DNA from: Kitasatospora indigofera
GTDB lineage: Bacteria; Actinomycetota; Actinomycetes; Streptomycetales; Streptomycetaceae
DNA: 64,000 bases
Direction: 5' to 3'
NCBI RefSeq assembly: GCF_014655955.1
Contig: NZ_BNBO01000010.1
Span: forward strand, 1 to 64,000
Under the pieces are notes generated by a model. That model ran no database searches. It saw only the letters and a list, made by a program, of their open reading frames with translations, and was not told the origin of the DNA. Position numbers and translations under genes: made by a program. Of the stretch, positions 1 through 9,966 are shown in pieces (within the stretch, counting starts at the first letter, position 1; every line of letters begins with the position of its first letter).

Positions 1-41
1 AAGGCCCGCACCCCCGGAGGAATCCCGGGGGTGCGGGCCTT
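1..41 (-). terminator. Terminator hairpin downstream of purH
   Basis: A perfect 17-bp inverted repeat (1-17 against 25-41) closes a 7-nt loop. It lies 55 bp beyond the purH stop and is placed to end the purN-purH transcript. There is no clear T-run, as is usual in high-G+C actinobacteria. The window starts here, so a gene arriving from the left could share it. Confidence 0.8.
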
Positions 42-95
42 CCGCGTTCCGGCGTGCGGCGTCCGGCCGGTGCGGGGCACCGGCCGGACGGGTGC

Positions 96-1676
96 TCAGT
101 GGAAGAAGTGCCGGGTCCCGGTCAGGTACATCGTCACGCCGGCCTCGGTCGCGGCGGCCACGACCTCCTCGTCGCGGATCGAACCACCGGGCTGGACGAC
201 GGCCCTGATGCCGCCGCCGATCAGGATCTGCAGGCCGTCCGCGAACGGGAAGAACGCGTCCGAGGCGGCGTACGAGCCCTTGGCGCGCTCGCCGGCCCGC
301 TCGACCGCGAGCTTGGCCGAGTCGACCCGGTTGACCTGGCCCATGCCGACGCCGACCGAGGCACCGTCCTTGGCCAGCAGGATCGCGTTGGACTTGACGG
401 CCCGGCAGGCCCGCCAGGCGAACGCCAGCTCGGCCAGCTCCTCCGCCGACAGGGCGTCACCGGCGGCCAGCGTCCAGGTCGACGGGTCGTCGCCCTCGGC
501 GTGGATGCGGTCGGTCTCCTGGAGCAGGACGCCGCCGGAGACCGGGCGGACCTCCTGGCGGCCGGCCGGCGCCTCGGGGGCGCGCAGCACCCGGATGTTC
601 TTCTTGCGGGCCAGCACCTCGACGGCGCCGTCCTCGTACGCCGGGGCCACCACGACCTCGGTGAAGATCGGGGCGATCTGCTCGGCCAGCTCGACGGTGA
701 CCGGGCGGTTGACCGCGATCACGCCGCCGTACGCGGAGACCGGGTCGCACTCGTGCGCCTTGCGGTGCGCCTCGGCGACGTCCGCACCGGTCGCGATGCC
801 GCACGGGTTGGCGTGCTTGATGATCGCGACGGCCGGCTCGGCGTGGTCGTAGGCGGCGCGGCGGGCGGCGTCGGTGTCGACGTAGTTGTTGTACGACATC
901 TCCTTGCCGTGCAGCTGCTCGGCGCCGGCCAGGCCGCCGGTGCCGTCGCTGTACAGCGCGGCGCCCTGGTGCGGGTTCTCGCCGTACCGGAGCACGTTCT
1001 GCCGCTCCCAGGTGGCGCCCAGGAACTCGGGGAAGGCGGCGTCGCTCGGCGCGTAGCCGGCCTCGAACCAGGAGGCGACCGCGACGTCGTAGGCGGCGGT
1101 GTGCGCGAACGCGGCACCGGCCAGGCGCTTGCGGGTGGCCAGGTCGAACCCGCCGGAGGCCACGGCGGCCAGCACGTCGGTGTAGCGGGCCGGGTCGACC
1201 ACGACGGCCACCGACGGGTGGTTCTTGGCGGCGGCGCGCACCATGCTCGGGCCGCCGATGTCGATCTGCTCGACGCACTCGTCGGGGGTGGCGCCCGAGG
1301 CGACGGTCGCCTTGAACGGGTAGAGGTTCACCACGACCAGGTCGAAGGGCTCGACGCCCAGCTCGGCCAGCTGCGCGCGGTGCGACTCCAGCCGCAGGTC
1401 GGCGAGGATGCCGGCGTGCACGCGGGGGTGCAGCGTCTTCACGCGCCCGTCGAGGCACTCGGGGAACCCGGTGAGTTCGGAGACCTCGGTCACCGGGACG
1501 CCCGCGGCGGCGATCCGGCCCGCGGTCGAGCCGGTCGAGACCAGCTCGACCCCGGCGGCGTGCAGGCCCTGGGCCAGCTCCTCCAGGCCGGTCTTGTCGT
1601 AGACGCTGACCAGGGCGCGGCGAATCGGGCGGACGTCTTCGGAGACAAGCGGCGTGGTGCTGGCGGCGGCGCTCAT
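96..1676 (-). CDS. purH: Bifunctional AICAR transformylase / IMP cyclohydrolase PurH
   Basis: This cytosolic enzyme catalyses the last two steps of de novo IMP synthesis: formylation of AICAR, then ring closure. The N-terminal part is the MGS-like cyclohydrolase domain, opening with [12 protein letters not shown] at residues 19-30. The rest is the transformylase domain, with the catalytic Lys-His pair at K287-H288 in IIKHANPCG. At 526 aa it has the usual family length. I chose the ATG that overlaps the purN stop as ATGA, which implies translational coupling. An ATG 12 nt upstream, preceded by GAAAGG, is the alternative. The product feeds guaB and guaA, both also in this window. Confidence 0.97.
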   Translation of the reverse strand: MSAAASTTPLVSEDVRPIRRALVSVYDKTGLEELAQGLHAAGVELVSTGSTAGRIAAAGVPVTEVSELTGFPECLDGRVKTLHPRVHAGILADLRLESHRAQLAELGVEPFDLVVVNLYPFKATVASGATPDECVEQIDIGGPSMVRAAAKNHPSVAVVVDPARYTDVLAAVASGGFDLATRKRLAGAAFAHTAAYDVAVASWFEAGYAPSDAAFPEFLGATWERQNVLRYGENPHQGAALYSDGTGGLAGAEQLHGKEMSYNNYVDTDAARRAAYDHAEPAVAIIKHANPCGIATGADVAEAHRKAHECDPVSAYGGVIAVNRPVTVELAEQIAPIFTEVVVAPAYEDGAVEVLARKKNIRVLRAPEAPAGRQEVRPVSGGVLLQETDRIHAEGDDPSTWTLAAGDALSAEELAELAFAWRACRAVKSNAILLAKDGASVGVGMGQVNRVDSAKLAVERAGERAKGSYAASDAFFPFADGLQILIGGGIRAVVQPGGSIRDEEVVAAATEAGVTMYLTGTRHFFH

Positions 1677-2326
1677 GCCGGGATCCATACCTTTCGGTCT
1701 TCAATACGGTGGCCTTCGCGGGCCAGCCGGCCCACGACCTCGACGAGCAACTGGCGCTCGACAGTCTTGATGCGCTCGTGCAGCGCGTCGCCGCCATCGG
1801 CATGGTCGGCGTCGGTGACCTCCACGACGCCCTGCGCGATGATCGGCCCGGTGTCCACGCCGGCGTCGACCAGGTGGACGGTGCAGCCGGTGACCTTCAC
1901 GCCGTACGCGAGCGCGTCGGTGACGCCGTGGGCGCCGGGGAAGGCGGGCAGCAGGGCGGGGTGGGTGTTGACGATCCGGCCGGCGAAGGCGGCGATGAAC
2001 TCCGGGCCGAGGATCTTCATGAAGCCTGCGGTGACCACCAGGTCGGGCCGGTGCTCCGCGACGGCCTCGGTGAGGGCGCGGTCCCAGTCCGCCCGGGCGG
2101 GGAAGTCCTTGACCCGGTGGACGAAAGCCGGCAGGCCGGCGCGCTCGGCGCGTTCCAGGCCCGCGATGCCGTCCCGGTCCGCACCGACGGCGATGATCTC
2201 CGCGCCGAAGGCGGAGTCGGCGGCCGCGTCGATCAGGGCCTGCAGGTTGGTGCCGGAACCGGAGACCAGGACCACCAGACGGGCGGGTCCGGGCGTACGG
2301 GGCGGGAACACTTTGGCGGAGGCCAC
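1673..2326 (-). CDS. purN: Phosphoribosylglycinamide formyltransferase PurN
   Basis: PurN is the folate-dependent GAR transformylase, step three of purine synthesis. The N-terminus shows [15 protein letters not shown], the Rossmann loop of the family. The formyl-transfer motif [12 protein letters not shown] follows, and then DAGVDTGPI with the catalytic Asp. It is 217 aa against about 200 usual, because of a short N-terminal tail. The open frame runs 357 nt further upstream, but the family start is the GTG at 2326, with GGAG 9 nt before it. It overlaps purH by 4 nt, forming a two-gene operon. A purN-purH pair next to PerM and sucCD is also found in mycobacteria. Confidence 0.95.
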   Translation of the reverse strand: MASAKVFPPRTPGPARLVVLVSGSGTNLQALIDAAADSAFGAEIIAVGADRDGIAGLERAERAGLPAFVHRVKDFPARADWDRALTEAVAEHRPDLVVTAGFMKILGPEFIAAFAGRIVNTHPALLPAFPGAHGVTDALAYGVKVTGCTVHLVDAGVDTGPIIAQGVVEVTDADHADGGDALHERIKTVERQLLVEVVGRLAREGHRIEDRKVWIPA

Positions 2327-2651
2327 TGCGCGATTCTCCGTAGGTTCGGTGCGCCGCCCGCTGGTACGTCCACCGGTGGTGGGGCCACTACGAACGGCAG
2401 GTCGAGCGGGTCGGAACGGCGGAATTCCCGCTGCGCTGCGGGCTCCGGGAACCGATGGGGATTGCTGACCGTCACCACGATAACGGCTGCTCCGGCGGGT
2501 CCTGAACCGGCCCGATACCGCTACGCGCGTAGCTGAGACCGGGATCTCGCCGCACCCGCGACGGCAGGCCGCCGCGGGCCTCCCGGACGCCTGCGGGATC
2601 ATTGGAGGCGGGCAGGCAGGCCCCACCGACCGAGAAGGATTGGCTGACACC
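2327..2651. promoter_or_regulatory. Divergent promoter region with a 14-bp palindrome
   Basis: This 325-bp gap separates purN (leftward) from the membrane gene starting at 2652. I see no credible gene in it. It contains the perfect 14-bp palindrome GCTACGCGCGTAGC at 2520-2533, a reasonable operator candidate. No clear -35/-10 pair stands out on either strand. Confidence 0.4.
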
Positions 2652-3347
2652 ATGAGCAGCGGCGACAACACCGGCGAGCGCAACCCCTTCGCGCCGCCGC
2701 CGGCGGACGCTCCGGACCAGCCGTGGCAGCCGCGTACGCCGCCGCCCCCGGCCGGCGGGAAGCCCGACGCCCCCGAGACGCCCGAGGGCGAGGAGCAGCA
2801 CCCCCAGGTGCCCCCGCCGCACCCGTGGAGCCCCGGCTACCAGGGCCCCTGGCACCCGCAGCCGGCGCCGCAGCAGCCGAAGCCCGACCCCAACGACCCG
2901 GCCCAGCGGCGCGCCCGCAACGCCCTGATGGCCGGCATGGCCGCCCTGGTCTGCGCCCTCGCCGGCATCCCCTACGTGGCACTGTTCCTCGGCGCGCTCG
3001 CGGTTTACTGGGCCGTCGGCGCCCTGCGCGGCACCCCCAAGCCGGCCGCCCAGGCCGATGCCGCCCGGACCACCGCTCCGGCCGGCCCCGCCGCCGCGAC
3101 CCGGCCGGGCTTCGGCCCCACCCTCGGCCCGGCCGAAGGCGTCGGCAGCCCGCAGAGCCCGGCCGCCCTCGCCGGGCTGTTCACCGGCGCGGTCGCCGTG
3201 ATGGTGACCCTCTGCTCGATCGGGCTGACCATGTACTACTCCGACTACCACACCTGCGTGAAGGACGCCCTCACCGCGACGGCCGAGCAGAACTGCAGCC
3301 AGCTCGCACCGAAGTGGTACGTCAACATGAACAACCCGAACAGGTAG
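2652..3347 (+). CDS. Proline-rich membrane protein with two transmembrane segments
   Basis: This 231-aa protein has a long Pro-rich, charged cytoplasmic N-terminus (residues 1-85). A hydrophobic hairpin follows at about 91-123 and a second membrane segment at about 172-196. A short tail carries two Cys (YHTC and QNCSQ) that probably face outside. The architecture matches DUF4190-type actinobacterial membrane proteins, whose function is unknown. I start at the ATG at 2652. GAGAAGGA lies 13 nt before it, slightly far, and a TTG at 2640 is the alternative. The gene is divergent from purN and convergent with the PerM-like gene. Confidence 0.8.
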   Translation: MSSGDNTGERNPFAPPPADAPDQPWQPRTPPPPAGGKPDAPETPEGEEQHPQVPPPHPWSPGYQGPWHPQPAPQQPKPDPNDPAQRRARNALMAGMAALVCALAGIPYVALFLGALAVYWAVGALRGTPKPAAQADAARTTAPAGPAAATRPGFGPTLGPAEGVGSPQSPAALAGLFTGAVAVMVTLCSIGLTMYYSDYHTCVKDALTATAEQNCSQLAPKWYVNMNNPNR

Positions 3348-3354
3348 GGCGCCC

Positions 3355-3368
3355 GGCCCGGCCGGGCC
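3355..3368. terminator. Short palindromic hairpin between convergent genes
   Basis: GGCCCGGCCGGGCC is a perfect 14-bp palindrome in the 45-bp gap between two convergent stops (3347 and 3393). Its position suggests a bidirectional terminator. It has no proper loop, so the call is weak. Confidence 0.35.
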
Positions 3369-3392
3369 TGTGGGGCCGGGGCCGCTCCCGGG

Positions 3393-5057
3393 CTACGGCC
3401 GGGGGCGCGGTCCGCACCGGAGCACCAGTCCGTAGGCCGCCGCCCGGGCCCGGGCCACCCGCACGCCGAGCTCCCGGCCCAGTGCCCCCGCCGGCGCCGC
3501 CGCGCCCGCCGGCCGCCACCGCACGCCGTCGGGCCGGCCGGCCCGGACCGGGGCACCGGCGGGCCCGGCGGTGGTGACCCCGTCCTCGGCGGGGTGCGTC
3601 GAGGTGGCCCCGCCCCGCAGCAGCCAGGCACGGACCGCCAGGGCCCCGGGCACGCCCACCCCCGCGAACCAGCCGGCCGCCGCCGTCCCCACCTGCCAGG
3701 GGACGGGGCCCAGCTGCGCCATCCGCCCCGTCCCGAGCGCACCGCCCGCCATGCGGCCGCCCGCCGCGACCACCGCCGCCACCAGCAGGGCCACGGCCAG
3801 CGCCACGGCCGCCGTCGCCACCGGGTGCCAGACCCCGGCGGCGGCCGGCCCGGTCGCCAGGCCGCCGTCGTCCTTCTCCCCAGCGCCCTCGACGGCCTCG
3901 CCGGCCTCGCCGGCCTCAGCAGCCTCATCGGCCTCGTCCAGCCGGCCCCGGGACTCCTCCGCTCCCCAGGACGCGAGCCCCGCCGGCTCTCCCCGGCCCG
4001 CCGCCGCGCGGCCCAGCAGCACGGCCGGTGTCAGCCCGGCGAGCAGCGGCAGCAGACAGGCCAGCCAGCGCCAGCCCCCCTCCCCCGCGGCGGGCAGCAA
4101 CTCGAACAGGGGAACGGCCGGCACCGGCCCGGACATCGCCACGGACGGGGCGACCACCGCCCCCGTGCCGACCACGAACCCCGGCCCCAGCGCGTAGGCC
4201 GCGCCCCACACCACCGCGTTCGGCAGCAGCACCGCGCAGAGCAGCGACAGTCCCAGCACACCGGCCACCCCGCCACCGGCCGGCGGCAACGGCCGGCCGC
4301 CCGCCAGGGCGTCCAGCACCGCCGAGGTGGCGACCAGCAGCGCCCCCGCCCCGACCAGGCCCAGCGCCCCGGCCAGGGCCGCCCGCCGGACGACCGCCGC
4401 CGTCTCCGCCCGCGCCGCCGGCCAGATCCAGGCCGGCAGCCGCCCCGGCGCCGGGACGAACCGTGCGGACCAGCCGTACCCCGGCGCGCCGGCGGGCCGC
4501 GCCGACCGGACGCCCGCACCGACCGCGACGACCACCAGCAGCGCCGCCGCGAGCACGTCCGGCAGCACCCGGGCCCGGAAGGCCGCCCCGGCGGGGCCGG
4601 GTGTCCCCCCGCCCGCACCCAGCAGCGCCACCCCCGCCACGACCATCAGGTATCCGGCGCCCACCGCCACCGCCCCGCCCCGGCCGCCCGCACGCGCCCC
4701 CGTACCCGCCGGCGGCGGGCCGCCGGCCGCCCGCCGGCCCGCGCGGTGCAGCTGCCAGGCGGTCAGCAGCGTGAGCAGCAGCGGCGTGACGGTCAGGGGT
4801 GCCCCCGAGCCGCCCCGGCCGAGCGGACCGCCGTGCCCGAGCAGCCAGACGGTGCCGGCCAGCCGGGCGGCTCCGCCCGCCGTGTCGTCCGCGTACGGGG
4901 TCACCACCCAGAGGCCGAGAATCGGTACCGCCACCGCCGCGAGCCCCAGGAGTGCCGTCCGCACCCCGGCGAGCAGGTCGGCCGGCACCGACCGGGAGCT
5001 CAGCTCGCCCGGCAGATCCAGGATCGGACGGCCCATCAGCTGCGTCATGCGCCTCAT
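3393..5057 (-). CDS. perM: PerM-like multi-pass membrane protein (DUF6350 family)
   Basis: This 554-aa protein has about ten hydrophobic stretches of Gly/Ala/Leu/Val joined by Arg-rich loops. A soluble acidic insert (EADEAAEAGEAGEAVEGAGE) falls near residues 380-400. The family is the actinobacterial DUF6350 group, often annotated as cell division protein PerM; the mycobacterial member supports growth in acid and septum integrity. Function here is inferred from fold and from the shared neighbours purN-purH on one side and sucCD on the other. The start is uncertain among three in-frame ATGs (5057, 5048, 5036). I kept the first, although its ribosome binding site is poor. Confidence 0.78.
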   Translation of the reverse strand: MRRMTQLMGRPILDLPGELSSRSVPADLLAGVRTALLGLAAVAVPILGLWVVTPYADDTAGGAARLAGTVWLLGHGGPLGRGGSGAPLTVTPLLLTLLTAWQLHRAGRRAAGGPPPAGTGARAGGRGGAVAVGAGYLMVVAGVALLGAGGGTPGPAGAAFRARVLPDVLAAALLVVVAVGAGVRSARPAGAPGYGWSARFVPAPGRLPAWIWPAARAETAAVVRRAALAGALGLVGAGALLVATSAVLDALAGGRPLPPAGGGVAGVLGLSLLCAVLLPNAVVWGAAYALGPGFVVGTGAVVAPSVAMSGPVPAVPLFELLPAAGEGGWRWLACLLPLLAGLTPAVLLGRAAAGRGEPAGLASWGAEESRGRLDEADEAAEAGEAGEAVEGAGEKDDGGLATGPAAAGVWHPVATAAVALAVALLVAAVVAAGGRMAGGALGTGRMAQLGPVPWQVGTAAAGWFAGVGVPGALAVRAWLLRGGATSTHPAEDGVTTAGPAGAPVRAGRPDGVRWRPAGAAAPAGALGRELGVRVARARAAAYGLVLRCGPRPRP

Positions 5058-5183
5058 GGTGCCAAGGCGACTCGCCCTGCCCCGTGAAGAGGCAAACCGT
5101 CGCCGTGTCCCAGATTATTGGCTTATGCGCATTTTCAGACCCCGTCACCAAGCCGTCGTCGCCACCCCGGCCCGGAGGGTCTG

Positions 5184-7370
5184 ATGACCACACCACCCAC
5201 GGCCGAGCGCCCCGCCGAGCGCCCCGCCGAGAACGCCGTCGAGCAGCCGGCCCCGGCCAAGGGCCGCCGCGCCAGGCGTACCGGCGGCCGGACCCGCTCC
5301 CAGCCGGACCCGTCCCGGCTGCTCGGGCTGCTGACACCGCGTGAGGCCCAGGTCCTGGCCCGCCTCGCCGCGGGGGACGACGCCGCCCAGCTGGCGGCCG
5401 CCCTCGGCATCGCCCCCGCCACAGCCCGCACCCACCTGCACCGGACCATGCGCAAGATCGGCGCCCGCTCCCCCCAGGAGGCCGCCGCCACCGCGGCCGC
5501 CCTGCTCGGCGCGCCGGTCTCGGCCCCGAACCCGGCCCCGGCCCCCGCCCCCGACCCGGCCCGCGACCTGGCCCACGGCCCGGCCGGGGGCGGCGACGCC
5601 CCGTCCGCTCCCGCCGGGACCACCACAGGTGAGCCCGTGTCCGGTGACACCACGACGGCCCCGCGCCGGGCCGGCACCACGGCGGCCCGGCCCGGCACGG
5701 GGGCGCCGGAGGACGTCCCGGTGAAGGGCCGCCCGGCCGAGCGCGGGCCGAGGGGCAGGGGGCCGAAGGAGCAAGGGCCGAAGGAGCAGGGACCGGCGGC
5801 GGAGGGTCCGGGCCGGGAGGGTCCGGCGAAGGCGGGGGCGGAGCGGGACGGCGCGGCCGGGGGCGCCGGCGCGAAGGCGGAGGCGCCGGGCACCGGACGT
5901 CCGGCGGCCGGCGCCCCCGGCACCGTGGCCCCGAAGCCCGGCGGCTCGAAGCCGGCCGACCCGAAGCCCAGGGCCTCGAAAGCCGGGAGCCGGGAGACCG
6001 GTCCCCGCCCGGCCGACGCCCGCACGACCGGACGGCCTGCGGTGGGCAGGGCCGGCGCCCCGGCCGAGCCCGTTCGGCCGAATGCCGCCCGGCCCGAGCC
6101 CGCAGGGCTGAACTCCGCCGGTACCGCCGGCCCGGCCCGTGCGGCCGGTACGGCCGATGCCGGTGACGATGCCGGGCGGACCTCTGCCGCCCGGCCCGCC
6201 GTACGGCCTGCGGCGGCCGGGGCGGTCGCGGCGGCCACGGAGGCAGCGGAGGCCGGGGCGGTCGCGGAGCCCGCGGAGGCCACCGCCGTCGCGGTGGATC
6301 CGGACTTCGAGGAGCTGTACGAGTCCGCGTACGCCCGGCTGGTCCAACAGGTCTTCCTGCTCACCGGCGCCCGCCGCCACACCCTGCACTGCGTGCACCT
6401 GGCCTTCGGCGCCGCACTGCAGGACTGGCCCGAGGTGTCGCGGCTGCCCGCCCCGGAGGCCTGGGTGCGGGCGCGCGCCTGCGAGGCCGCGCTCTCCCCC
6501 TGGCGCCGGGCGGGCAGGCGCCGGGCCGCGGCCGGGCGGCTGCCGTGGCGCCGTCCGGCCGTCCGGCCGGCCGACGAGGGCCAGGCCGTCCTGCCGGACC
6601 ACGACCGGCTGTCGGACCAGGACCGGGCCCTGCTCAAGGCGCTGCGGCGGCTCTCCCGGCCGCAGCGCCTGGCGCTGGTGCTGCACGACGGCATCGGGCT
6701 GCCGGCCGCGGCGGTGGCCGTGGAGATGGAGTCGAGCACGGCCGCCGCCGAGGGCCGGGTGCTGGCCGCGCGGGTGGCGCTCGCGGCCGCGCTGCCCGGG
6801 CTGGTCGGCGCGGACCCGGCCGAACCCGGCTTCGGCGACCGCCTCAGCGTCCTGCTCCACCGGGCGGGCGTCCGCGGCTGCCCGGAACCGCACCGGCCGC
6901 CGGTCCCCGCGCTGAGCGCCCGGCACCGGCTCCGGACCGCCGGGCGGACCGGCGGGGCGGCGCTGGTCACCGTGGTGATGGCGGCCGCCGTGGCGGCCAC
7001 GCTGTTCGGCGCGGGGCCGGGTGAGCTGTTCAAGCCGTCCCCGCCGGTGCCGCACCCGGTCTGCACCAACGCGCAGAACGGCAGTGCCGGGCCCGCCGCG
7101 CCGGGCGGGGCGCCGCCGGGCCTGCGGACCGCCTGGTGCAGCTCCGCGCCGGGCCGGGCCGCCGTGCTGGGCCCGCCGCCGCTGCCGGCGCTCTCGCTCT
7201 GGGGGCCGGTGGGCCCGGGTGCCCGGGGTTCGACGGACGCGGCCGGTCCGCCGGGGCCCGGTGGGGCGGCGGCCGCCCGCTGCACGGTGCTGACCCCGCG
7301 TCCGTGCGCCGCCCGCCCGCAGTCGGTACCGCCGCTCGCGGCACCGCTCCGCGCGGCCGCGATGCGGTGA
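5184..7370 (+). CDS. LuxR-type HTH / sigma-factor-like / membrane-anchored fusion protein
   Basis: This 728-aa protein has an unusual domain order. Residues 49-105 (LLTPREAQVLARLAAG to RTMRKIG) form a LuxR/GerE helix-turn-helix. Residues about 110-370 are a low-complexity Ala/Gly/Pro/Lys/Glu linker. Residues about 371-560 resemble an ECF sigma factor: an FEELYESAYARLVQQVF region-2-like start, then ALRRLSRPQRLALVLHDGIGL as a region-4-like part. A transmembrane helix lies at about 590-613. The last 115 residues, with several Cys, are predicted outside. GGAGGG lies 4 nt before the ATG. It is probably a membrane-tethered regulator, but no target is visible. It stands alone, convergent with sucD. 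Confidence 0.75.
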   Translation: MTTPPTAERPAERPAENAVEQPAPAKGRRARRTGGRTRSQPDPSRLLGLLTPREAQVLARLAAGDDAAQLAAALGIAPATARTHLHRTMRKIGARSPQEAAATAAALLGAPVSAPNPAPAPAPDPARDLAHGPAGGGDAPSAPAGTTTGEPVSGDTTTAPRRAGTTAARPGTGAPEDVPVKGRPAERGPRGRGPKEQGPKEQGPAAEGPGREGPAKAGAERDGAAGGAGAKAEAPGTGRPAAGAPGTVAPKPGGSKPADPKPRASKAGSRETGPRPADARTTGRPAVGRAGAPAEPVRPNAARPEPAGLNSAGTAGPARAAGTADAGDDAGRTSAARPAVRPAAAGAVAAATEAAEAGAVAEPAEATAVAVDPDFEELYESAYARLVQQVFLLTGARRHTLHCVHLAFGAALQDWPEVSRLPAPEAWVRARACEAALSPWRRAGRRRAAAGRLPWRRPAVRPADEGQAVLPDHDRLSDQDRALLKALRRLSRPQRLALVLHDGIGLPAAAVAVEMESSTAAAEGRVLAARVALAAALPGLVGADPAEPGFGDRLSVLLHRAGVRGCPEPHRPPVPALSARHRLRTAGRTGGAALVTVVMAAAVAATLFGAGPGELFKPSPPVPHPVCTNAQNGSAGPAAPGGAPPGLRTAWCSSAPGRAAVLGPPPLPALSLWGPVGPGARGSTDAAGPPGPGGAAAARCTVLTPRPCAARPQSVPPLAAPLRAAAMR

Positions 7371-7453
7371 CCCGGACGCCGGTGCTCCGGCCGCCGTGGC
7401 CCGGGCGCGGCAGCCGGGCACGGCAGGCCCGGGCGCCTGTGCCCCGGGACGAC

Positions 7454-7500
7454 GCGAGGGCGCCCCTCGCCGGACCGTGTCCGGGGAGGGGCGCCCTCGC
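7454..7500. terminator. Strong bidirectional terminator before sucD
   Basis: A perfect 14-bp outer stem (7454-7467 with 7487-7500) encloses a second hairpin (CCGGAC at 7470-7475 with GTCCGG at 7479-7484). It lies between the convergent fusion-protein gene and sucD. Confidence 0.85.
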
Positions 7501-7557
7501 GAGCGGGGCGGCCGGGGCCGCCGCGCCCGATCAGCCTGTACTGCCGACCGGCTTCGG

Positions 7558-8439
7558 TCAGCCGATCAGCTCGCGGGCCAGGCGGGCGGTCTCGGACGGC
7601 GTCTTGCCGACCTTGACACCGGCGGCCTCAAGGGCCTCCTTCTTCGCCTGGGCGGTGCCCGAGGAGCCGGAGACGATGGCGCCGGCGTGGCCCATGGTCT
7701 TGCCCTCGGGGGCGGTGAAGCCCGCGACGTAGCCGACGACCGGCTTGGTGACGTGCTCGGCGATGTAGGCCGCCGCACGCTCCTCGGCGTCGCCGCCGAT
7801 CTCACCGATCATCACGATGATCTCGGTCTGCGGGTCCTCCTGGAACGCCTTGAGGGCGTCGATGTGGGTGGTGCCGATGACGGGGTCGCCACCGATGCCC
7901 ACGGCCGAGGAGAAGCCGATGTCGCGCAGCTCGTACATGAGCTGGTAGGTCAGGGTGCCGGACTTGGACACCAGGCCGATCTTGCCGGCCTTGGTGATGT
8001 CCGCCGGGATGATGCCGGCGTTGGACTGTCCGGGGCTGATCAGGCCCGGGCAGTTCGGGCCGATGATCCGGGTCTTGTTGCCCTTCGAGCCGGCGTACGC
8101 CCAGAAGGCGGCCGAGTCGTGGACCGGGACACCCTCGGTGATGACGACCGCGAGGCCGATCTCGGCGTCGATCGCCTCGACGACGGCGTCCTTGGTGAAC
8201 TTCGGCGGCACGAAGATGACCGTGACGTCGGCGCCGGTCTTCTCGATGGCCTCGGCCACGGTGCCGAAGACGGGCACGTCGGTGCCGTCGACGTCAACGG
8301 TGGTGCCGGCCTTGCGCGGGTTCACACCGCCGACGATCTGGGTGCCGGAGGCGAGCATGCGGCGGGTGTGCTTCATGCCCTCGGAGCCGGTCATGCCCTG
8401 GACGATGACCTTGCTGTCCTTGGTAAGGAAGATAGCCAT
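7558..8439 (-). CDS. sucD: Succinyl-CoA ligase alpha subunit SucD
   Basis: SucD is the CoA-binding, phospho-histidine subunit of succinyl-CoA synthetase, the substrate-level phosphorylation step of the TCA cycle. It opens with [20 protein letters not shown], the CoA-binding Rossmann start. [13 protein letters not shown] follows in mid-protein, and GHAGAIV carries the phosphorylated His near residue 250. At 293 aa it has normal length. GGGAGAGGA precedes the ATG. It follows sucC by only 16 nt, so both subunits come from one transcript. Confidence 0.97.
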   Translation of the reverse strand: MAIFLTKDSKVIVQGMTGSEGMKHTRRMLASGTQIVGGVNPRKAGTTVDVDGTDVPVFGTVAEAIEKTGADVTVIFVPPKFTKDAVVEAIDAEIGLAVVITEGVPVHDSAAFWAYAGSKGNKTRIIGPNCPGLISPGQSNAGIIPADITKAGKIGLVSKSGTLTYQLMYELRDIGFSSAVGIGGDPVIGTTHIDALKAFQEDPQTEIIVMIGEIGGDAEERAAAYIAEHVTKPVVGYVAGFTAPEGKTMGHAGAIVSGSSGTAQAKKEALEAAGVKVGKTPSETARLARELIG

Positions 8440-8455
8440 GATTCAGTCCTCTCCC

Positions 8456-9628
8456 TTACTTGTTGGCCAGCTCGGCGGCGCGGTCGGCCGCACCGTCCAT
8501 GGTGTCCACCTGCTCGACGAGCGGGTGGTTGGCGTCGGTCAGGATCTGACGCCCCAGCTCGGCGTTGTTGCCGTCGAGGCGGACGACGAGGGGCTTGGTG
8601 ACGGCCTCGCCCTTCTCCTCCAGCAGCGCGAGCGCCTGCACGATGCCGTTGGCGACCGCGTCGCACGCGGTGATGCCGCCGAAGACGTTGACGAAGACCG
8701 ACTTGACGTCGGTGTCGCCCAGGATGATCTCCAGGCCGTTCGCCATCACCTCGGCGGAGGCGCCGCCACCGATGTCGAGGAAGTTGGCGGGCTTGACGCC
8801 ACCGTGGTTCTCACCGGCGTAGGCGACGACGTCCAGGGTGCTCATGACGAGACCCGCGCCGTTGCCGATGATGCCGACCTCACCGTCGAGCTTGACGTAG
8901 TTCAGGCCCTTGGCCTTCGCCGCCGCCTCAAGGGGGTTGGCCGCGGCCTTGTCCTCGAGCTCCTCGTGGTGGGGCTGACGGAACTCGGCGTTCTCGTCCA
9001 GCGACACCTTGCCGTCGAGCGCGATGATCTTGCCCTCGCCGGACTTGATCAGCGGGTTGACCTCGACGAGGAGCGCGTCCTCGGCGATGAAGACCTTCCA
9101 CAGCTTCTGCAGGACGTCGGCGACCTGGTCGGCGACCTCGGCCGGGAACTTCGCGGCCGCGACGATCTCGGCGGCCTTCTCCGGGGTGCAGCCCTCGTTG
9201 GCGTCGACCGGGATCTTGGCCAGTGCGTCCGGGTTCTCCTCGGCGACGACCTCGATCTCCACGCCGCCCTCGACGCTGGCCATGGCCAGGAAGGTGCGGT
9301 TGGTGCGGTCCAGCAGGAACGAGACGTAGTACTCGTCCTTGATGTCCGCGGTCTGGGCCAGCATCACCTTGTGAACGGTGTGGCCCTTGATGTCCATACC
9401 GAGGATCGCCTCGGCCTTGGCGACCGCGTCGGCCGGGTCGGCGGCCAGCTTGACGCCGCCGGCCTTGCCACGGCCACCGACCTTCACCTGAGCCTTGACG
9501 ACGGCGCGTCCACCGAAGCGCTCGGCGATGGCACGAGCTGCTTCGGGGGTCTCGATGACGTCCCCGTCAAGCACGGGTACACCGTGCTTGGCGAAGAGGT
9601 CCCTCGCCTGGTACTCGAACAGGTCCAC
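8456..9628 (-). CDS. sucC: Succinyl-CoA ligase beta subunit SucC
   Basis: SucC is the ATP-grasp subunit that sets nucleotide use in succinyl-CoA synthetase. It begins [17 protein letters not shown], as the family does. It contains [18 protein letters not shown] (ATP-grasp) and the C-terminal ligase domain with FLDIGGGAS and FVNVFGGI. It is 390 aa. The open frame extends upstream, but the GTG at 9628, with AAGGA 9 nt before it, gives the family N-terminus. It heads the sucC-sucD operon. Confidence 0.97.
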   Translation of the reverse strand: MDLFEYQARDLFAKHGVPVLDGDVIETPEAARAIAERFGGRAVVKAQVKVGGRGKAGGVKLAADPADAVAKAEAILGMDIKGHTVHKVMLAQTADIKDEYYVSFLLDRTNRTFLAMASVEGGVEIEVVAEENPDALAKIPVDANEGCTPEKAAEIVAAAKFPAEVADQVADVLQKLWKVFIAEDALLVEVNPLIKSGEGKIIALDGKVSLDENAEFRQPHHEELEDKAAANPLEAAAKAKGLNYVKLDGEVGIIGNGAGLVMSTLDVVAYAGENHGGVKPANFLDIGGGASAEVMANGLEIILGDTDVKSVFVNVFGGITACDAVANGIVQALALLEEKGEAVTKPLVVRLDGNNAELGRQILTDANHPLVEQVDTMDGAADRAAELANK

Positions 9629-9966
9629 GTGTGTTCGTCCTTGTTCGTGGTCGCGGATTGTGTCTCTACGAGCGTGCCACGGCAGGATCTTCGCTGCGGG
9701 TCGTCGAGGCGGTGCAGGTACGCAGAGATACGGCCTTGCGGCCCACACAGCCACGGGCGCACACGTCAATCAACACGCGCGTCACGTCCGTCTGGCAGGT
9801 TATCCCCGTACGACGGGCGTGTTTCGCCCGGGACCGGCACGGGTTTGGTGAGAACCGTCACAACGGCCCCGCAACGGTGTGCCGGGCGTGCCGCTCACCG
9901 CGCCCGGCGGCCTCCGGTGAGGTCGGATCCGGTTCACCCTTCCGGGTGAATTTCCGATCCGGCCGC
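9629..9966 (-). promoter_or_regulatory. sucC upstream region with a terminator from the VWA gene
   Basis: This 338-bp gap holds no gene. A 7-bp stem with a TTCC loop (9933-9939 with 9944-9950) lies 17 bp past the VWA stop and is a likely terminator. The sucCD promoter must lie between there and 9629. AT-richer patches occur near 9765-9803 on the minus strand, but I cannot fix a -10/-35 pair. Confidence 0.4.
9933..9950 (-). terminator. Hairpin downstream of the VWA gene
   Basis: TTCACCC, a TTCC loop and GGGTGAA form a 7-bp perfect stem just past the VWA stop codon. It is a modest terminator candidate and would insulate sucC from the upstream operon. Confidence 0.5.
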
